DNA from: Lytechinus variegatus
Lineage: Eukaryota > Echinodermata > Echinoidea > Temnopleuroida > Toxopneustidae
Reading direction: 5' to 3'
Length of the DNA stretch: 64,000 nucleotides
Assembly (NCBI RefSeq): GCF_018143015.1
Contig: NC_054756.1
Span: forward strand, 19,241,361 to 19,305,360
Part shown: piece after piece, positions 46,501 through 58,699 of the stretch
How the letters are laid out: every line of letters starts with the position of its first letter
How positions within the stretch are numbered: position 1 is the first letter of the stretch
Position numbers and translations under genes: made by a program
Notes under the pieces: model-generated
Databases searched by the model: none
Told to the model about the DNA's origin: nothing
What the model saw: only the letters and a program-made list of their open reading frames with translations

Positions 46501-47264
46501 AACCGCCCCTGTGTCCCCCTACCTTTTGGTATTTATGTATTCATGATTTTTTTTTCAAGAACACATTAAAAAGTGGTCTTATTTTTTTTAATGTGATTAT
46601 AAGATAATTTAAGTTAGCCTGGCCGGGAGGGAGTGGGTGCAATTTTTCGAAAAGTACACGTAAGTGCCAAACATTTGACCCCCCCTCCCCACGAAATCCT
46701 GGATCCGCGCCTCGGTTTTCTAACAACCCAATTAGGGCAATCACTCCCTGACAACTACTTCAAGGAAAATATTATCCCCATATTATTTACCGCCGGGGAC
46801 TGTTACCCCCCCCCCCGGAAATTTACTCTCCAGACAATTACCCCAGATAATTACCCCTAGTACGGAGCTGTGAAAATGCCATCAACGTGACGACATGGCG
46901 TGGTATTTTATCTTACCATGTCTTAATTAATCATTGGCGGCGGAAGGCAAAACATTTAGGGGGATCCACCTGAAATTTTGGGATGGACACAGGTAAAAAT
47001 GTGACGAGCAAATCAACCAAAATTTTAGGAGGGACCACCAAATTTTTTTGACAAGGAAAAAAAAGAAGGTTATCAACCAAAATTAGGGGGGACAAAAATA
47101 TTTTAGAGGGGTCTACCTCAATTTACGGGGGGACGTAGAAAACAAATTGACAAGGAAAAAAAAAGGTTCTCAACTAAAAATTTAGGGGGACCGTCCCCCC
47201 ACCTCAAATTTAGGGGGGAAAGGTCCCCCCCTGCTTCCGCCGCCTAAGTAATTAATAAGGTTAT

Positions 47265-47535
47265 TATTTCGACATCATATGTTCTATCTTGTCAAGTCGA
47301 TATGTCCACATGGCGAGATATGAAGTGTACAATTGCCGGTAAGAATCCCGATATATCGCCATGTTGACATGTAACATAATTATTTAAGTCGACTTGGCAA
47401 GATAAAATATCTCGCCATGTTGACATATAACTTTTAAGTGGACTGACTTGGCAGGATAACGTATGGATCTCGCCATGCGGACATAATAAGCTTATTTAGT
47501 CGACATGGCAATAAAGTATCTCGCCATGTCGTCAA
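47265..47535. repeat. Tandem repeat with CTCGCCATG and GTCGACTTGGC
   Basis: Roughly five diverged units of about 55-65 bp alternate ATCTCGCCATG(T)TGACAT and GTCGACTTGGCAAGATAA. Immediately upstream (46940-47230) are repeats of AAATTTAGGGGGGACC. Confidence 0.65.
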
Positions 47536-47774
47536 GTCGATGGCATTTTAGAGGCTCCGTATGGCGTCTAGAGGGTAAATTTCCGGGGGGGGGGGGGGGT
47601 AACAGTCCCCGCCGATAAAAATATGGGGATAATATTTTCCTTGAAGTAGATGTCAGGGGGCGATTGTCCTGTGGGTCATCGTTATAGAACCCCATGGACT
47701 CGTATCATTGACCTTTTGACCTCTTGATGACATGGATTTCACTATATTGTCCTGATCATAATTTTACACACACC

Positions 47775-47885
47775 GCGGACTATCGGACCCGCGGTCTATC
47801 GGGCCCCCGGTCTAACGGACCCGCGGTCTATCGGACTCGCGGTCTAACGGACCCGCGGTCTATCGGACCCGCGGTCTATGGGCTG
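47775..47885 (-). repeat. Right terminal 16-bp array
   Basis: Seven or eight units of GGACCCGCGGTCTATC, inverted relative to the left array. Confidence 0.9.
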
Positions 47886-48345
47886 TAACCGATTTACATG
47901 TCTAGGCCTAATTATTTCTCACACAATGCAGTTGAGTTTAACTTGAAATTAAAGCGTTCATCAGTATAACAAAACGATTACAGTATTGAAAAAATTCTAA
48001 TTAGTCATATTTCTTTAGACATTCTAATTATTGTAATTCTGTATCATATATTATTATATAGTAATTTATTCATTTTTTTCAATAACTTTGAATTTACTAA
48101 GAAATTCATACTGGGATTATAGTCTGGTAATGAAAAAATACAAAAAGATATATGTAATTGAAAAGAAAAGAATATTAAAATATTATTAGATTTCAAAGAT
48201 CAGTGGAGGAATTACAGGGAAGACCATATTGACCCACCCCCTGATATATGCATATGAAATTCCGGCTCACCGGAGTCGAATCAAACTTCAGTTGTTTAAA
48301 CTGTGATGGCGTTTCTGAATTGGTTACCACATGAAACAGAATACC

Positions 48346-49942
48346 ACCTAGAATGGGCTTATTATAATCACTCGGGTCGCGGGCGGGTTCGCAATCACTC
48401 GGGTCGCTTTCGAAATCACTCGGGTTTTGGATTTTTTGGCGATTTTGTTTCCAATGGTGTCTTCAATGGGACAAACACGCTGGAGAAAATAAAATGAACT
48501 TGAAATTCGAGTTTCGTTTTAAGCCGGCAAGTGCCTTAAATAAAATGTACTCGACTACTGTTTTAACATAAGCAAATTAGCCATGTGGCTCAACTAATTT
48601 AGAATAGATACGGCCACACGAGGATAGATACGAGGACTCCGACTCGGAACTTGCCATATCTGCCACTTCGATATTACATCGCATCATTCCCATATGCGGA
48701 CATGCCTACCTGCAATGGCTCCAAGGCGAGACCCGGCAGCGGTCGGACACGACGTGCATCGGTAGCATGGAGCAAGCTAACGTGAGTCGAGCCGAGGTAG
48801 ATCCAACGTAGGTTATACAAGTGCCAGTCAGTCCGCAGCCCGTCCGAAAGTATTTTATTCAGCGGTATGCATAGCCATCCGTAGTTTAATGCATATACGT
48901 AATGAGCTGTGAAGACGATCTTCCTGATCGGCGTTTTAAAATGTTCGTCCTTAAATTGTCCATTTCTCAGTAACTGGAGACCTAAACAATTCCCCACCTA
49001 AAATTCTTTCTCTCTCTCTCTCTGTCTCTCCTACCTTTCGAAATTAAAACAGTCCCTCGGACACAAGTTAGACGAAGGACTATATGCTCTGACAACCAAA
49101 CGAACTTCTCATCGGCATCAGTAAAAATGTGAATGGGCTTGCAAAACTAATACTAAAACTGATCTAAAATCGGACTTAAATCGATTTTGAAATTGATTTT
49201 AAAATAGATTTTTAAATCAATTTTAAAATCGTAATTATACATATCCTATTTATTCCATCAACCCTTCTTTTCTCTTCTCTTCAAAACCACTCTGCCACTT
49301 TTAGGCAGTTATGATTGTAAAGTCGATTTTTAAATCGTATCTTAAATTGATTTTAAAAGCTCAAACATTTTTAAAGTCAGTTGGCTAGCAACGAAATCAC
49401 CTTGTCAATTCCTATCATTTTCTCCTCCTTTAGGGCTCTCCCTGTATTAAAATACATTAAAATCCCATAGAAGGAGCACTAAAGGAGGACTGAGGGATTG
49501 ATAAGGCGATATCGTGGCTAGCAAACTGACTTTAAAAATGTTTGAACTTTTAGAATCAATTTAAAATACGAGTTTAAAATCGATTTTAAAATTATATCTT
49601 GTCTAAAAGTGGCAGAGTGGTTTTGAAGAGGAGGGAAAAGAGGGGTTGATGGAATGATTAGAACAGGTACAATAACGTTTTCAAAATTGATTTAAAATCG
49701 ATTTTTTTTTTAAATTTAAATCAATTTTACAAAACAGTAGTCTAGTACATTTTATTTAAGGCATTTGCCAGCTTAAAACGAAATTTCAATTTCATTTCCC
49801 CAGCGTGTTTGTCCCATTGAAGACATCATAAAAAAAAATCGCATTGAAGAAGAAGCATCGGAATCCCTCAAAGCGCCCCAAAATCCAAATCCCGAGTGAT
49901 ATCGAACCCGCCCGCGACCCGAGTGATTATAATAAGCCCTAG
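48346..49942. mobile_element. 1.6 kb fold-back region
   Basis: 48346-48571 and 49729-49942 are inverted copies (GGGCTTATTATAATCACTCG and its complement; ACACGCTGG; AAATAAAATGTAC). Within, 49250-49440 and 49460-49660 form a second inverted pair around 49450 (CACTCTGCCACTTTTA; AGTCAGTTGGCTAGC). 48600-49100 lies outside both stems and is unassigned. No gene. Confidence 0.7.
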
Positions 49943-50073
49943 AACGTGACGTACATCGCGAGATGTAAATGTATATTTTTGGGAATGCAAATTATCTGCT
50001 GGATTAGGATCCAAATCATTTTCGACAGTCGTCATTGCTGAGCCATTCAAGCTCTCATGGTAGTAGTGGAATC

Positions 50074-50238
50074 AGTGTTCCAATCAACTAGGTCTGTTTT
50101 TTGCTAGAATTTCATGACAACTTAAAATAATGCTAGTTTCCTTCCAGAATAATAAGACAATCCAATCAACTAGGTCTGTTTTTGCTAGAATTTCACAACA
50201 ACTTAAAATAGTGCTAGTTTCCTTCCATAATAATAAGA
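50074..50238 (+). repeat. Tandem duplication, about 83 bp x 2
   Basis: CCAATCAACTAGGTCTG through TTTCCTTCCA occurs twice in a row with few differences. Confidence 0.8.
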
Positions 50239-50744
50239 TAATCGAAGTTAAATTACGGGGAAGCCATTATAAAACGTAATGATATTAATGCAGTCAATTA
50301 TTGCTATATTAAAAAAAATGATTAGAATCTAAGACCTTGTAATCGTTTTCTATTTAAAAAAAAAACAAATCATGTGACAAGAAATGGAAACACTTGAAAA
50401 ACCCAGACCCCCCCCAAAAAAATATGTATATAATATAAAAATAAACAGATATTTCATGTTGAAACTGTTGAGATATTTCCTTGTAAGAAATGGTATATTT
50501 TCTGTGTAAAGGAATTAAATATGATATCAACGAAAATCTGGCATCACTGAAGAGGAAGTAAAAATAAAACTATCATACATTCTCATTTGTAACAAGCGAC
50601 AACTGACAGGTTATTGACGATCATCTTTCAATCTATCCACTTGAGATTTCTATGTATTCAACGTTTGGGAATTGTGATAAAACTTGTACATGTTGTATAT
50701 GAACACTGTAAAACAAGTGTATTGGTGAGAGCTATTTTTATTAC

Positions 50745-50844
50745 ATGGACGTATTCAAGGCAAATATGACTCTCTCTATGGTCTATATGGTGCTTCTCTC
50801 AGCCTATTTCACAATTTCGTTTGCACAGGCAGTTCAATGGACGT
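50745..50844 (+). CDS. Gene 2 exon 1: signal peptide
   Basis: Too short for most ORF calls. ATG, then MDVFKANMTLSMVYMVLLSA and YFTISFAQAVQWT: a hydrophobic leader of about 28 residues with a plausible cut after FAQA. 100 bases, donor GTAAGT at 50845, phase 1, matching the CUB acceptor at 51354. The second Met (codon 8) could also start translation. No strong TATA box is seen. Confidence 0.7.
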
Positions 50845-51353
50845 GTAAGTATTTCAACATCATTACTAAACTAACATGATTAAAACTTGTTGGCCCTATT
50901 GGTTATATCTATCGATTTTTTAAACAAAAATTATTTAGATCGAAATACCGATCACAATAAAATATCTGCGCGTTCATCGCTTGTTTACATCCCTTCTCAA
51001 GCATCGCATGGACTGAATATTTCAGGGTATAGTATTATATACAATTATAATTTCCAATGCATGGCACGTTGGGCTTTAGAGAGAGAAGACACGGAAATAC
51101 AAAGTTTTCGAGTGTGTTGATTATTTCGTGGTCATGGTACATAGTATATGACTAAATGAAAACATGAATATATGACACCCGCGTTTTTCTGATACACCCA
51201 TTGGGTGACACATCTGATTCCATATTGAATTATGCAGAAGGTATTCATTATCACCGTGATAACAGAAACAAATAACATTAGATTAATAAATGAGACTTTG
51301 AAAATGCAAACAATTAACGTAGTTTTAATGGAAGTATCATTCCCTATTTGCAG

Positions 51354-51692
51354 CTATCTATCTGGAACCTGGTAGATCTATACCCATCCAAAGCCACTAT
51401 TACTATTCGTACAGCGATAATATTAACAGAGGGTGGATAGTGACTGCCCCTCCCGCTTACGGAGTAAGACTCCAATTCAATTCATTCACCACCGAGGAGA
51501 ATCATGACTTCGTTTACGTCAGAGATGGATGGACATTAGCCTATTCAAGGTCAACAAGTGTGGCAAATCTATCAGGATATTCGATTCCCGATGACATCAC
51601 ATCAAATGGATCATATCTCTGGATTCAATTCATAAGTGATTATCAGAACGTTTTCAGGGGATTCCAAGCCCAATTGACTGCGCAGGTTCGAT
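51354..51692 (+). CDS. Gene 2 exon 2: CUB domain
   Basis: Acceptor ATTTGCAG at 51346-51353, donor GTAAGT at 51693; 339 bases, phase 1-1. CUB domain starting SIYLEPGRSIPIQSHYYYSY, then INRGWIVTAPPAYGVRLQF, HDFVYVRDGWTLAYSRS, TSNGSYLWIQF and FRGFQAQL. No cysteine. Related to exons 2-6 of gene 1 but not to the immediately downstream copies, so it belongs to an older branch. What it splices to next is unclear: the nearest CUB exons downstream are dead, and the next live acceptor is at 61505. Confidence 0.8.
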
Positions 51693-52340
51693 GTAAGTTC
51701 GATAATATTTTACCCCATTTTACTGATATGAATCTGATGAACTAGGGTCCGTTTACATGGTGTTAGTAAAGTTATTTATTTTTGATGATTACTTCTCCTT
51801 GTTTATAATAACCTATATCATAACCTTTCAAGCTGATTCAATTCATTAAAGTCCATAGGGCAGCAGGGGTTGCCAGGGACGAGGGGATTGAAAGTACAGA
51901 AGAGAGAAATAGAAAATCCCGATAATCCCTCATCGGTTTTCGTAAGTATCAGTGTGTAATTAATATCTATGAATAGACCATTTTATTTTCTTGAAAATGA
52001 TACCTTACATGATATGATTATGGCTCACATGGAGGTGCAGTGCCTTGAAATGTGGAACAAGGTCAAAATTCAAAAGTTGCAAAATGACAATATTGAAAGT
52101 CACTGTTCTTTTTTCCTGGTGATGAGTGAGTTTCTATATATAATAATAATATATATAATATATGACAACCCCCTCCCCCATTTTTCAGGGGTGCACGGAT
52201 TGGGGCCTCTCAGAACTATATTCTGAGTAATTTGAAATTTGTCGTTCCTGGACCTGATTTTTCCCATTTAAAGACTGAAGCCATTGCCATAGCTGCTGGT
52301 GGGATTAGTCTGCTGTGCAAACCTATATAACCTGAATGCA
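51693..52340. other. Intron, no gene
   Basis: AT-rich; nothing recognised. Confidence 0.4.
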
Positions 52341-52348
52341 CAGACCCT

Positions 52349-52655
52349 GATTGAAACTTTGATCAACAAGTGGGTCTCTAACCAAAGACTAGCACATAAA
52401 ATCTTGCTGTTTCCTGAGCGAGAGGGCCTTCAGTATACAAGGCATGAGTAGGCTACACATTTAGACCCTTATCTATTGTGAAGGCTTTGCACAGGAGACG
52501 AGCAAACCCTGCATTCGAGGACAGTGGTCTGAATATGCAGCGTAAGGTTTCTGCAAATGACTTGTGTACAGAAGGCACTTTTGTTGAACAGAGAGTGCTA
52601 GTCTTGTGTGAAGACCCACTTGTGTGAAGACCCACTTGTGGATCAAAGTTTCAGT
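52349..52655. repeat. Inverted repeat, about 50-bp arms
   Basis: GAAACTTTGATCAACAAGTG with AAAGACTAGCAC at the left faces GTGCTAGTCTT with GATCAAAGTTTC at the right. CTTGTGTGAAGACCCA is doubled in the right arm. Confidence 0.65.
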
Positions 52656-52692
52656 AAGGTAGGGCCTATGTGTAGACTACATGTAGGGGACA

Positions 52693-52872
52693 ATGTTATG
52701 TTATACAAATAGCGAATCGGCATGAGTGCGATGGTGCGAGATTTCGCATGAGGCGAAAGAAAGATGCTCTATTCAACGAGGCGGTAGCCGAGTTGAATAG
52801 AGCGTTTCTTTCACCGAATGCAAAATCTTGCACCATTGCACGAATAAGAATATTCGCTATTTGTGTTGTACA
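52693..52872. repeat. Inverted repeat centred near 52783
   Basis: Arms of about 85 bases: ACAAATAGCGAAT, ATGGTGCGAGATTT, CTCTATTCAACGAGGCGG at the left and their complements at the right. No gene. Confidence 0.7.
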
Positions 52873-53517
52873 ACGCCTCGGAATCTAGCGAAAATATGAA
52901 AAAACTAGATTTTTTCCCTCCAGTAATCTATGAAAAGGGAGCAAAAATATTAAAAGCAAAATCCCACAAGCGCACATAATCTTGGACAGCGAAAGCCGTG
53001 CAATGGTACATTTTGGATGGTACGTCTTGTGTGCAACGGTACGAATGTGTGACATTCAGCCTCCCATTTGATCGCGTACAACAAGCTAAGTAGACGTTGT
53101 ACAATATATAATGACAGGTTCTCGCATAAAAAACCCTTGACATTTAAAGAAAAATGAAAAATAGGTAGGACTAATGCAAAGTTTTATTTTTGAATTGATA
53201 AGCTTCATTTTGTACATAATGCTCCATCATGTTACATAAATACATGTACTATAAGGTATTGCATGTACAGTTTGATAAATATTTTATACCTTGGGCAATT
53301 TAAAGAATGAAGAATAATTGACATACAAATGGAAAGTATAAAATTTGAGGATATACTTAAAACCAGAATTTATGACTATTGGTGAGGAAAAAATGAAAAT
53401 TCCCAAAATTCCCGGCAGCTGAAAATTCCCGAAACTTTCCATGGAAATTTTCCAAAATTTCCGGAAAGTTTCCATCCCTTTGCAACCCTAGTCAGTGTTC
53501 TAGGGGGTCTATTTTGT

Positions 53518-53852
53518 CAAGGCCTGTAAAGTTGGCCAAGAATCCTGTAGATGTCCATTGCCGATTATTTGTGGTGAATTGAAGCCAGAGGTAGGATCCA
53601 TTCGATATTATATCAACAGTTAGTCATGTATAGACTCTCCAATTGAATTGCATGAGCTTAAAAAGTGCGAAGTCCATCTATCACTCACTCTTAGAGAGTC
53701 ATTCCAATAGATTGAAAAGGAGATGAAACGAAGTCTTATTCGATATGCAGGAGGAGCACTTACAAACCATCTCACGTTGAGATTGTTGTATTAATTGTCC
53801 AGGTGATTAGGAGACTGCACCATTTCACTACCTTCATCTTGCAAATGGATAG
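53518..53852 (-). pseudogene. Dead CUB exon, inverted
   Basis: On the minus strand an acceptor (TTATTTCAG) precedes CTATCCATTTGCAAGATGAAG and a CUB opening (MVQSPNHL). TAA follows in frame at 53793-53791. The core is decayed (RVSDRWTS, with frame damage after it) and the donor is lost. Closest relatives are the exons at 54897 and 61505, which lie on the plus strand. Confidence 0.8.
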
Positions 53853-53984
53853 CTGAAATAAAAAAATCATAACTCATTTTTACGAATAATAGGGCAACGG
53901 GCATTATATCTGCGTTATTGTAATTAAATGAATAAGTGAAACACATGTATTTCTAAACCTTATATAACCTTCTCCCCGCAGCTT

Positions 53985-54896
53985 ATAGGAGAGTTAATCC
54001 ACTCATGGGTAAGTTAAACACTGCTTATCATCAAATACAGATATATATACACTTTCATCCTTGCCATTGCAAGTACCATTCAGCCACTAATACAGTAATT
54101 CAACTTTTCCATGAAATTCATTGAAATTATGCCTTGTCTGTCTAAGCATAATATTTGGCTTCGAACTTGCTTACAAAGCATAATCAGGCATCATCTACCA
54201 GGGTAATCCGTTCAATTCCTGGACATTATACAGAATTGCTACTTTTTGAAAACTTCCAACCTTTCTTGAAAATTCCCAACATTTCTTTAAAATTGCCTAA
54301 AATTCCCGATAGATTCCTGTTTATCCCCATGGAAAGTTTCCAACATGAAAATTCCCGGGAATTTCGCAACCCTAACACTGAATGAAATAATCTAGCCATG
54401 GGATAAATAATATATATATTTTCAAAATCACATCTCTTATTCAATGCTAATATTCCAATAACAATGAATTTCATGGATTTCATTCAAACGATTGACATAA
54501 ACTCAAGATAAATAAGCTAATTTACAAATCTTCATTTGTTTTTATCAACAAGAATACTAAAAAATAATTACAAAAAACTGAAAGAGGATCACATTGTAGC
54601 TATCACATTACAGAACTTGGAGCATGACCACATTCTTTCTTCTGATCATCCGTTGTATTATATGTTGTTTCTTTATTTGAATAGGGCAATAAAAAATGTA
54701 GCGGCTTCACGTACACAATTTTTCCGAATTTTACAGAACGATGACAGTATGTATCTGAATGTTACTATTAAGCTTTGTTTAACTTACTCATGAGTGGATT
54801 GTCTATCTTATAAGTTACAGAAAGAAGATTACATAAGGTTTTCAAATACTGTAGGCCTATGTATTATTTATTATATCATTACATGTAATTAAAAAG
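53985..54896. other. Spacer between inverted CUB copies
   Basis: 54240-54375 is a common repeat with GGAAAGTTTCCAACATG and TTCGCAACCCTAA, also present at 53390-53490. 54380-54790 matches 58740-59078 plus 61243-61330. No gene. Confidence 0.6.
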
Positions 54897-55253
54897 CTAT
54901 CCATTTGCAAGATGAAGGTAGTCATGGTAGTGAAATGGTGCAGTCTCCTAATCATCCGGGCAATTAATATAACAATCTCAACGTAAGATGGTTTGTAAGT
55001 GCTCCTCCTTCATATCGAATAAGACTTGGTTTCATCTCCTTTTCAACCTATCGGAATGACTTTCCAAGAGTGAATGATGGATGGACATCGGACTTTTCAA
55101 GCTCAACTGAATTGTATCGTCTATCTGGTAGGTCATTACCCATGTTACCTGCTGATATCATATCGAATGGATCCTATCTCTGGCTGCAATTTACCACAGA
55201 TAGTTACTGGATGTCTACAGGATTCAAGGCCAACTTGACAGCTGAGATTAGAT
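54897..55253 (+). pseudogene. Dead CUB exon, plus strand
   Basis: 357 bases with donor GTGAGT and the same layout as the live exon at 61505, but with TAA at 54965-54967 where that exon has TAC (in PGSYYNN). The polypyrimidine tract before the acceptor is also gone (TAATTAAAAAG). A nine-base duplication adds three residues near the start. The 3' half stays open (NDGWTSDFSSS, SNGSYLWLQF), which suggests the loss is recent. Confidence 0.85.
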
Positions 55254-56140
55254 GTGAGTAGAAAATGTTTAATGCTTTTTAGCAACTTTCTCTCTTTGTC
55301 TGTTTGTTACATGAATCTATACTCTTTTAACAACTTCTACAGGTGACAGAATGGATCTAATATAAAACGTATATGGGATGAATGATATTTGTTTCAAAAT
55401 CATTATTCTTAACCAATGCCTACATTCCGATATCACTGAATGGGTTCGCCTATTTCTTGCCATAATTATATCCCTGAGTTACATTCACTATCGATAGTCA
55501 CGTGAGGTTTTAAGAGGATTGCTTTTAGTGCACTCCTGGCAGCGAAGTTACGATGTGATAGTACAACATGGCTTGTACCTAAAGGGTGCATAGGTGGATG
55601 TCACCCTGCATCGCGTTAAGTCTATATACTTTCTCGGTTTTAACGACATTTCAAAAACTTACATTGTAACCTTGGTTAATATTGTGATAATGGCTCGTCC
55701 AACTTGGTAGGCTATATTCATTGACCCGAAATGGCCTTTGGCCTAGGTCATGTGAGGTGAGCAATGATACTGGATTACCCCTATCATCCCTATGTCAACA
55801 CTTCATTAACTATATCCATAAAATTTCAAATTTATGATGACAATTTAACAGTTACCCCAAAACATGGCCAAACTTCATTGACCATAAATGAGCTTTGACC
55901 TTGGTCGTGGGACCTGGAACTTTCACAGGGTTTTTGGTAATACGCAATTACCCGCATGTCCAGGTTTCATGAACTTGGTCAATTTACCTTCTAAGTTATG
56001 AAGACATTTCAAGTTGATATAGGGAAGTGTGTGGACTTGAATTAAGAAAGTTATATGAGACGTGCATATGTAGTCGTGCTTTTTTTATTGGGTGGTTGCG
56101 GGCAGGTTATTGAATAATTTAGAAGCTGAAATAAAGGGGG
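55254..56140 (+). repeat. Downstream intron copy, unit 1
   Basis: Nearly identical to 61862-62745, from the end of the CUB exon through CTATCGATAGTCACGTGAGG to GAAGCTGAAATAAAGG. It is the right end of a tandem unit. Confidence 0.9.
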
Positions 56141-56532
56141 GGGGGGTTGTTTTGAGATATTTCTATTTATTCTTTCCTTTCATTTCTACTTTATCCATAT
56201 TCAATTATCCAATGCCAAATTGTATTTATGTAATTAAATTGAACAATTTTCTACGTTTTTATGGCCAAATAAATAATAATTATGATGATAATAAAGTCAC
56301 ATTGATACCATCATCTGTCGTAAATATCTGACAAATAAAACAAGGTTATTAAACTTTGAAGTTTAGAAATATTTTGTAAAAGACACCTACATACCGTCAT
56401 GAAAGTAAAATACTTGGGCTGATCATGTTATGTCCCACTTTGCTTTTCTCTATGGTATTACATGAAATCATATACATGTTATTATTCCACATTTTCGCAC
56501 ATGTGTATATGATACATATATATCTTGTAATT

Positions 56533-57033
56533 TAAAGGACAAGTCCACCCTTGGAAAAAAAGTTGATGGGAATAAAAATGGGAAAATCCAAAAAAACATA
56601 ACAATGAAAATTTCATTAAAATTTTAATGCAAAATAAGAAAGTTATAGCTTTTCAAATCCTCGCATTATTTCACAAAACAGTTTCATCACATCCTGGTCA
56701 GTATGAGAAGACTGATGACATTATCCACTCCCTAAGTATTTCAATTTTCCTCATTGTCATGTGCTACAGGGTTAGTTTTCCCCCTAACAAATCGTTTTAA
56801 TATTTTCTTGTTTTGTAAAAATTGAAATGTTGTATAATCCCACATAAAAACAAACAAAACAAATACTGAGTGAGAGACATCATCGATTGTATAATTTGCA
56901 TATCACTGAGTTGTGCATAATTATACCTGTATTGTGGTAAATAGCGAAACTATAAATTATCACAATTTTTGCTATTTTACAACCGACATTTTTCTCTGTT
57001 AAATTCAAATCAGTATTTTGGTGGGGTGGACTT
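56533..57033. mobile_element. MITE, copy in duplicated promoter region
   Basis: AAAGGACAAGTCCACCC at the left and GGGGTGGACTTTACTTT at the right. About 45 bases longer than the copy at 398-851, partly from extra sequence near 56750-56785. Confidence 0.5.
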
Positions 57034-57350
57034 TACTTTTAATCAGTTTCATCGATTATTATCTTTCACATTTGAATCAATTGTAAATTCGTTTTCTTCA
57101 TTCTTCGTCACCAAATTCGAATGAACATATTCTTGAATAATAAAATGTGAAAAAATATATAAAGGTAATATTACCAATTACACCTAAGAGAACATAATTA
57201 TAATGATAAAGTGCACAAGATTTTGAATATTACTAGAATTATGCAAATTTAAACCATGCGTATTTCTGTCATCTAACCTTTTATCTTGCTCTGCAAACAA
57301 AAGGGAATTGCGCCACGCTGCCGAGTTGCTGTAGGAAATCCAAATGAATT

Positions 57351-57356
57351 TATAAG
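57351..57356 (+). promoter_or_regulatory. TATA box of the duplicated first exon
   Basis: TATAAG 68 bases before the ATG at 57425, in the same context as 1159-1166. Confidence 0.5.
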
Positions 57357-57424
57357 GTTTTAAATTTCAAATGCATCAGGCGTAAATTAACAGTTTTGCA
57401 ATTTCTAAATTTACATTTATCGCA

Positions 57425-57806
57425 ATGCCATATCATGTTTCCCCCCACTTGATAGCCTTCACCTTCACGACTATCCATTTAACGGCTGGGGCAGAAACCT
57501 CTTTAAACTCCACTGATTATCCTGAAGATGAAGACATTCTGGTGAACATTACATCTCCTGCAAACAGCCAAATCCAACTTCTTATTACGACCGATCCAAA
57601 CCAAACTAATCATGGTAATGATGTAGTTTATCTATACGAAGGATGGACATCGAATCAGGTTGTACCAACGCAAAGATGGGATCTATCTGCATCATCTTTC
57701 CCGGTGAATATTACATCACAGGGGTCGTACATGTGGATACAATTTAATTGTAACGCTGGCAAAAGAAGGGACAACTTCCAGGTCGTTGCATCTTCTCAGA
57801 TCCGAA
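57425..57806 (+). CDS. Duplicated first exon: signal peptide and divergent CUB
   Basis: Same length as exon 1 at 1212 (382 bases, donor GTAAGC at 57807, phase 1). Leader MPYHVSPHLIAFTFTTIHLT, then AGAETSLNSTDYPEDED, VVYLYEGWTSNQVVP and SYMWIQFNCNAGKRR. About a dozen residue changes from copy 1, no stop. Having a promoter but no acceptor, it can only begin a transcript; its donor fits the CUB acceptor at 61505. It may start a separate gene or serve as an alternative first exon of gene 2. Confidence 0.75.
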
Positions 57807-58699
57807 GTAAGCTAAGTTTAATTTGAATTCGATCTGTTAAACATCTTTATCTAGATATCAAGGTGTAGAGAGTGGCCACTTAATGCATTTGAAATATATT
57901 ACGATTAATGCAAATACTTTTTTTAGGGTATCAACGGGTCTGGAATGTATACTTCTAATAGAACGTGATCCGTAATCATGTTCTACTTCAGCCTCTTTCG
58001 AAGGTAATAATGTAAAAATGGCGTGCTAAATTGACAAGGAAACAAGTGAGACTTTCACGTCGATATCAGGCATTTTTTGTTGTTGTAAGATTCGTATGAC
58101 TCTTGTCGGCGGAAAAGAGTTGATTACATTGTGTGTGTTGTCGTTATCTTATTATATATCTTTACTTTATTAGTTATATACAATTAAAGTCGAACACTTT
58201 CTGTCTATAGTAATTGTTACCGGGCTACCGCCTGTACAGTATTTGGCGTGGCGATTCACGGATTAAAATTTATAGATATCTCCTTCTTGGAGACCATTGC
58301 ATGAACCTGTTTTAATATTTTAATCATGCTTATTAGGAAATGCAGATATCTAGATTAAAAAAAATGTTATTCCTTGAGTGGATGTGAAATTATCTATCTG
58401 TTGAAATGCAGGTACTAAAAGTCCAATAAAAAGAACGTTTTCATTTTGTTTTTAAAATAGACATTTCATTACCTTTTTCTCACATGGAGAAGCTCTCGCG
58501 TATGACGTCAGAAAGCAAAATACCACCATTCTTATAGCTTCTTAAAGCGTTAATGGATTATACCTTAAACCTTTATCTACATTTTTCTTAAATGTGTACA
58601 ATAAACATTTTGCTAAAGTGAACTTCTCCTTTCATGTATGCCGTAAGTCCAGGAAAAAAAACATATCTACTCAAGGGTTATCACATATTTTAATGCTCA

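Larger units (their letters stand above)
42721..47890. mobile_element. 5.17 kb non-autonomous DNA element with 8-bp target duplication
   Basis: GATTTACA stands on both sides (42713-42720 and 47891-47898). The left end reads GGGGACATCCCGATAGACC; the right end, inverted, reads GGTTACAGCCCATAGACC. Both ends then carry arrays of a 16-mer containing GACCGCGGGTCC, followed by a shared inverted segment (AAAATTATGATCAG, AAGGTCAA, GATACGAG). The inside holds a purine tract, CTCGCGC motifs and short arrays, and no transposase. An 8 bp duplication fits hAT-type insertion. Confidence 0.85.
56133..58690 (+). repeat. Segmental duplication, copy 2
   Basis: Matches 1-2073 and 15649-16060 without the 13.6 kb insert: MITE, promoter, first exon and intron start. 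The junction near 58312 is the empty site. Confidence 0.85.

Noticed and set aside
48303-48497. 64-codon frame with NHSGR repeats
   Set aside because: Falls in the arm of a fold-back element; the inverted arm carries the mirror text.
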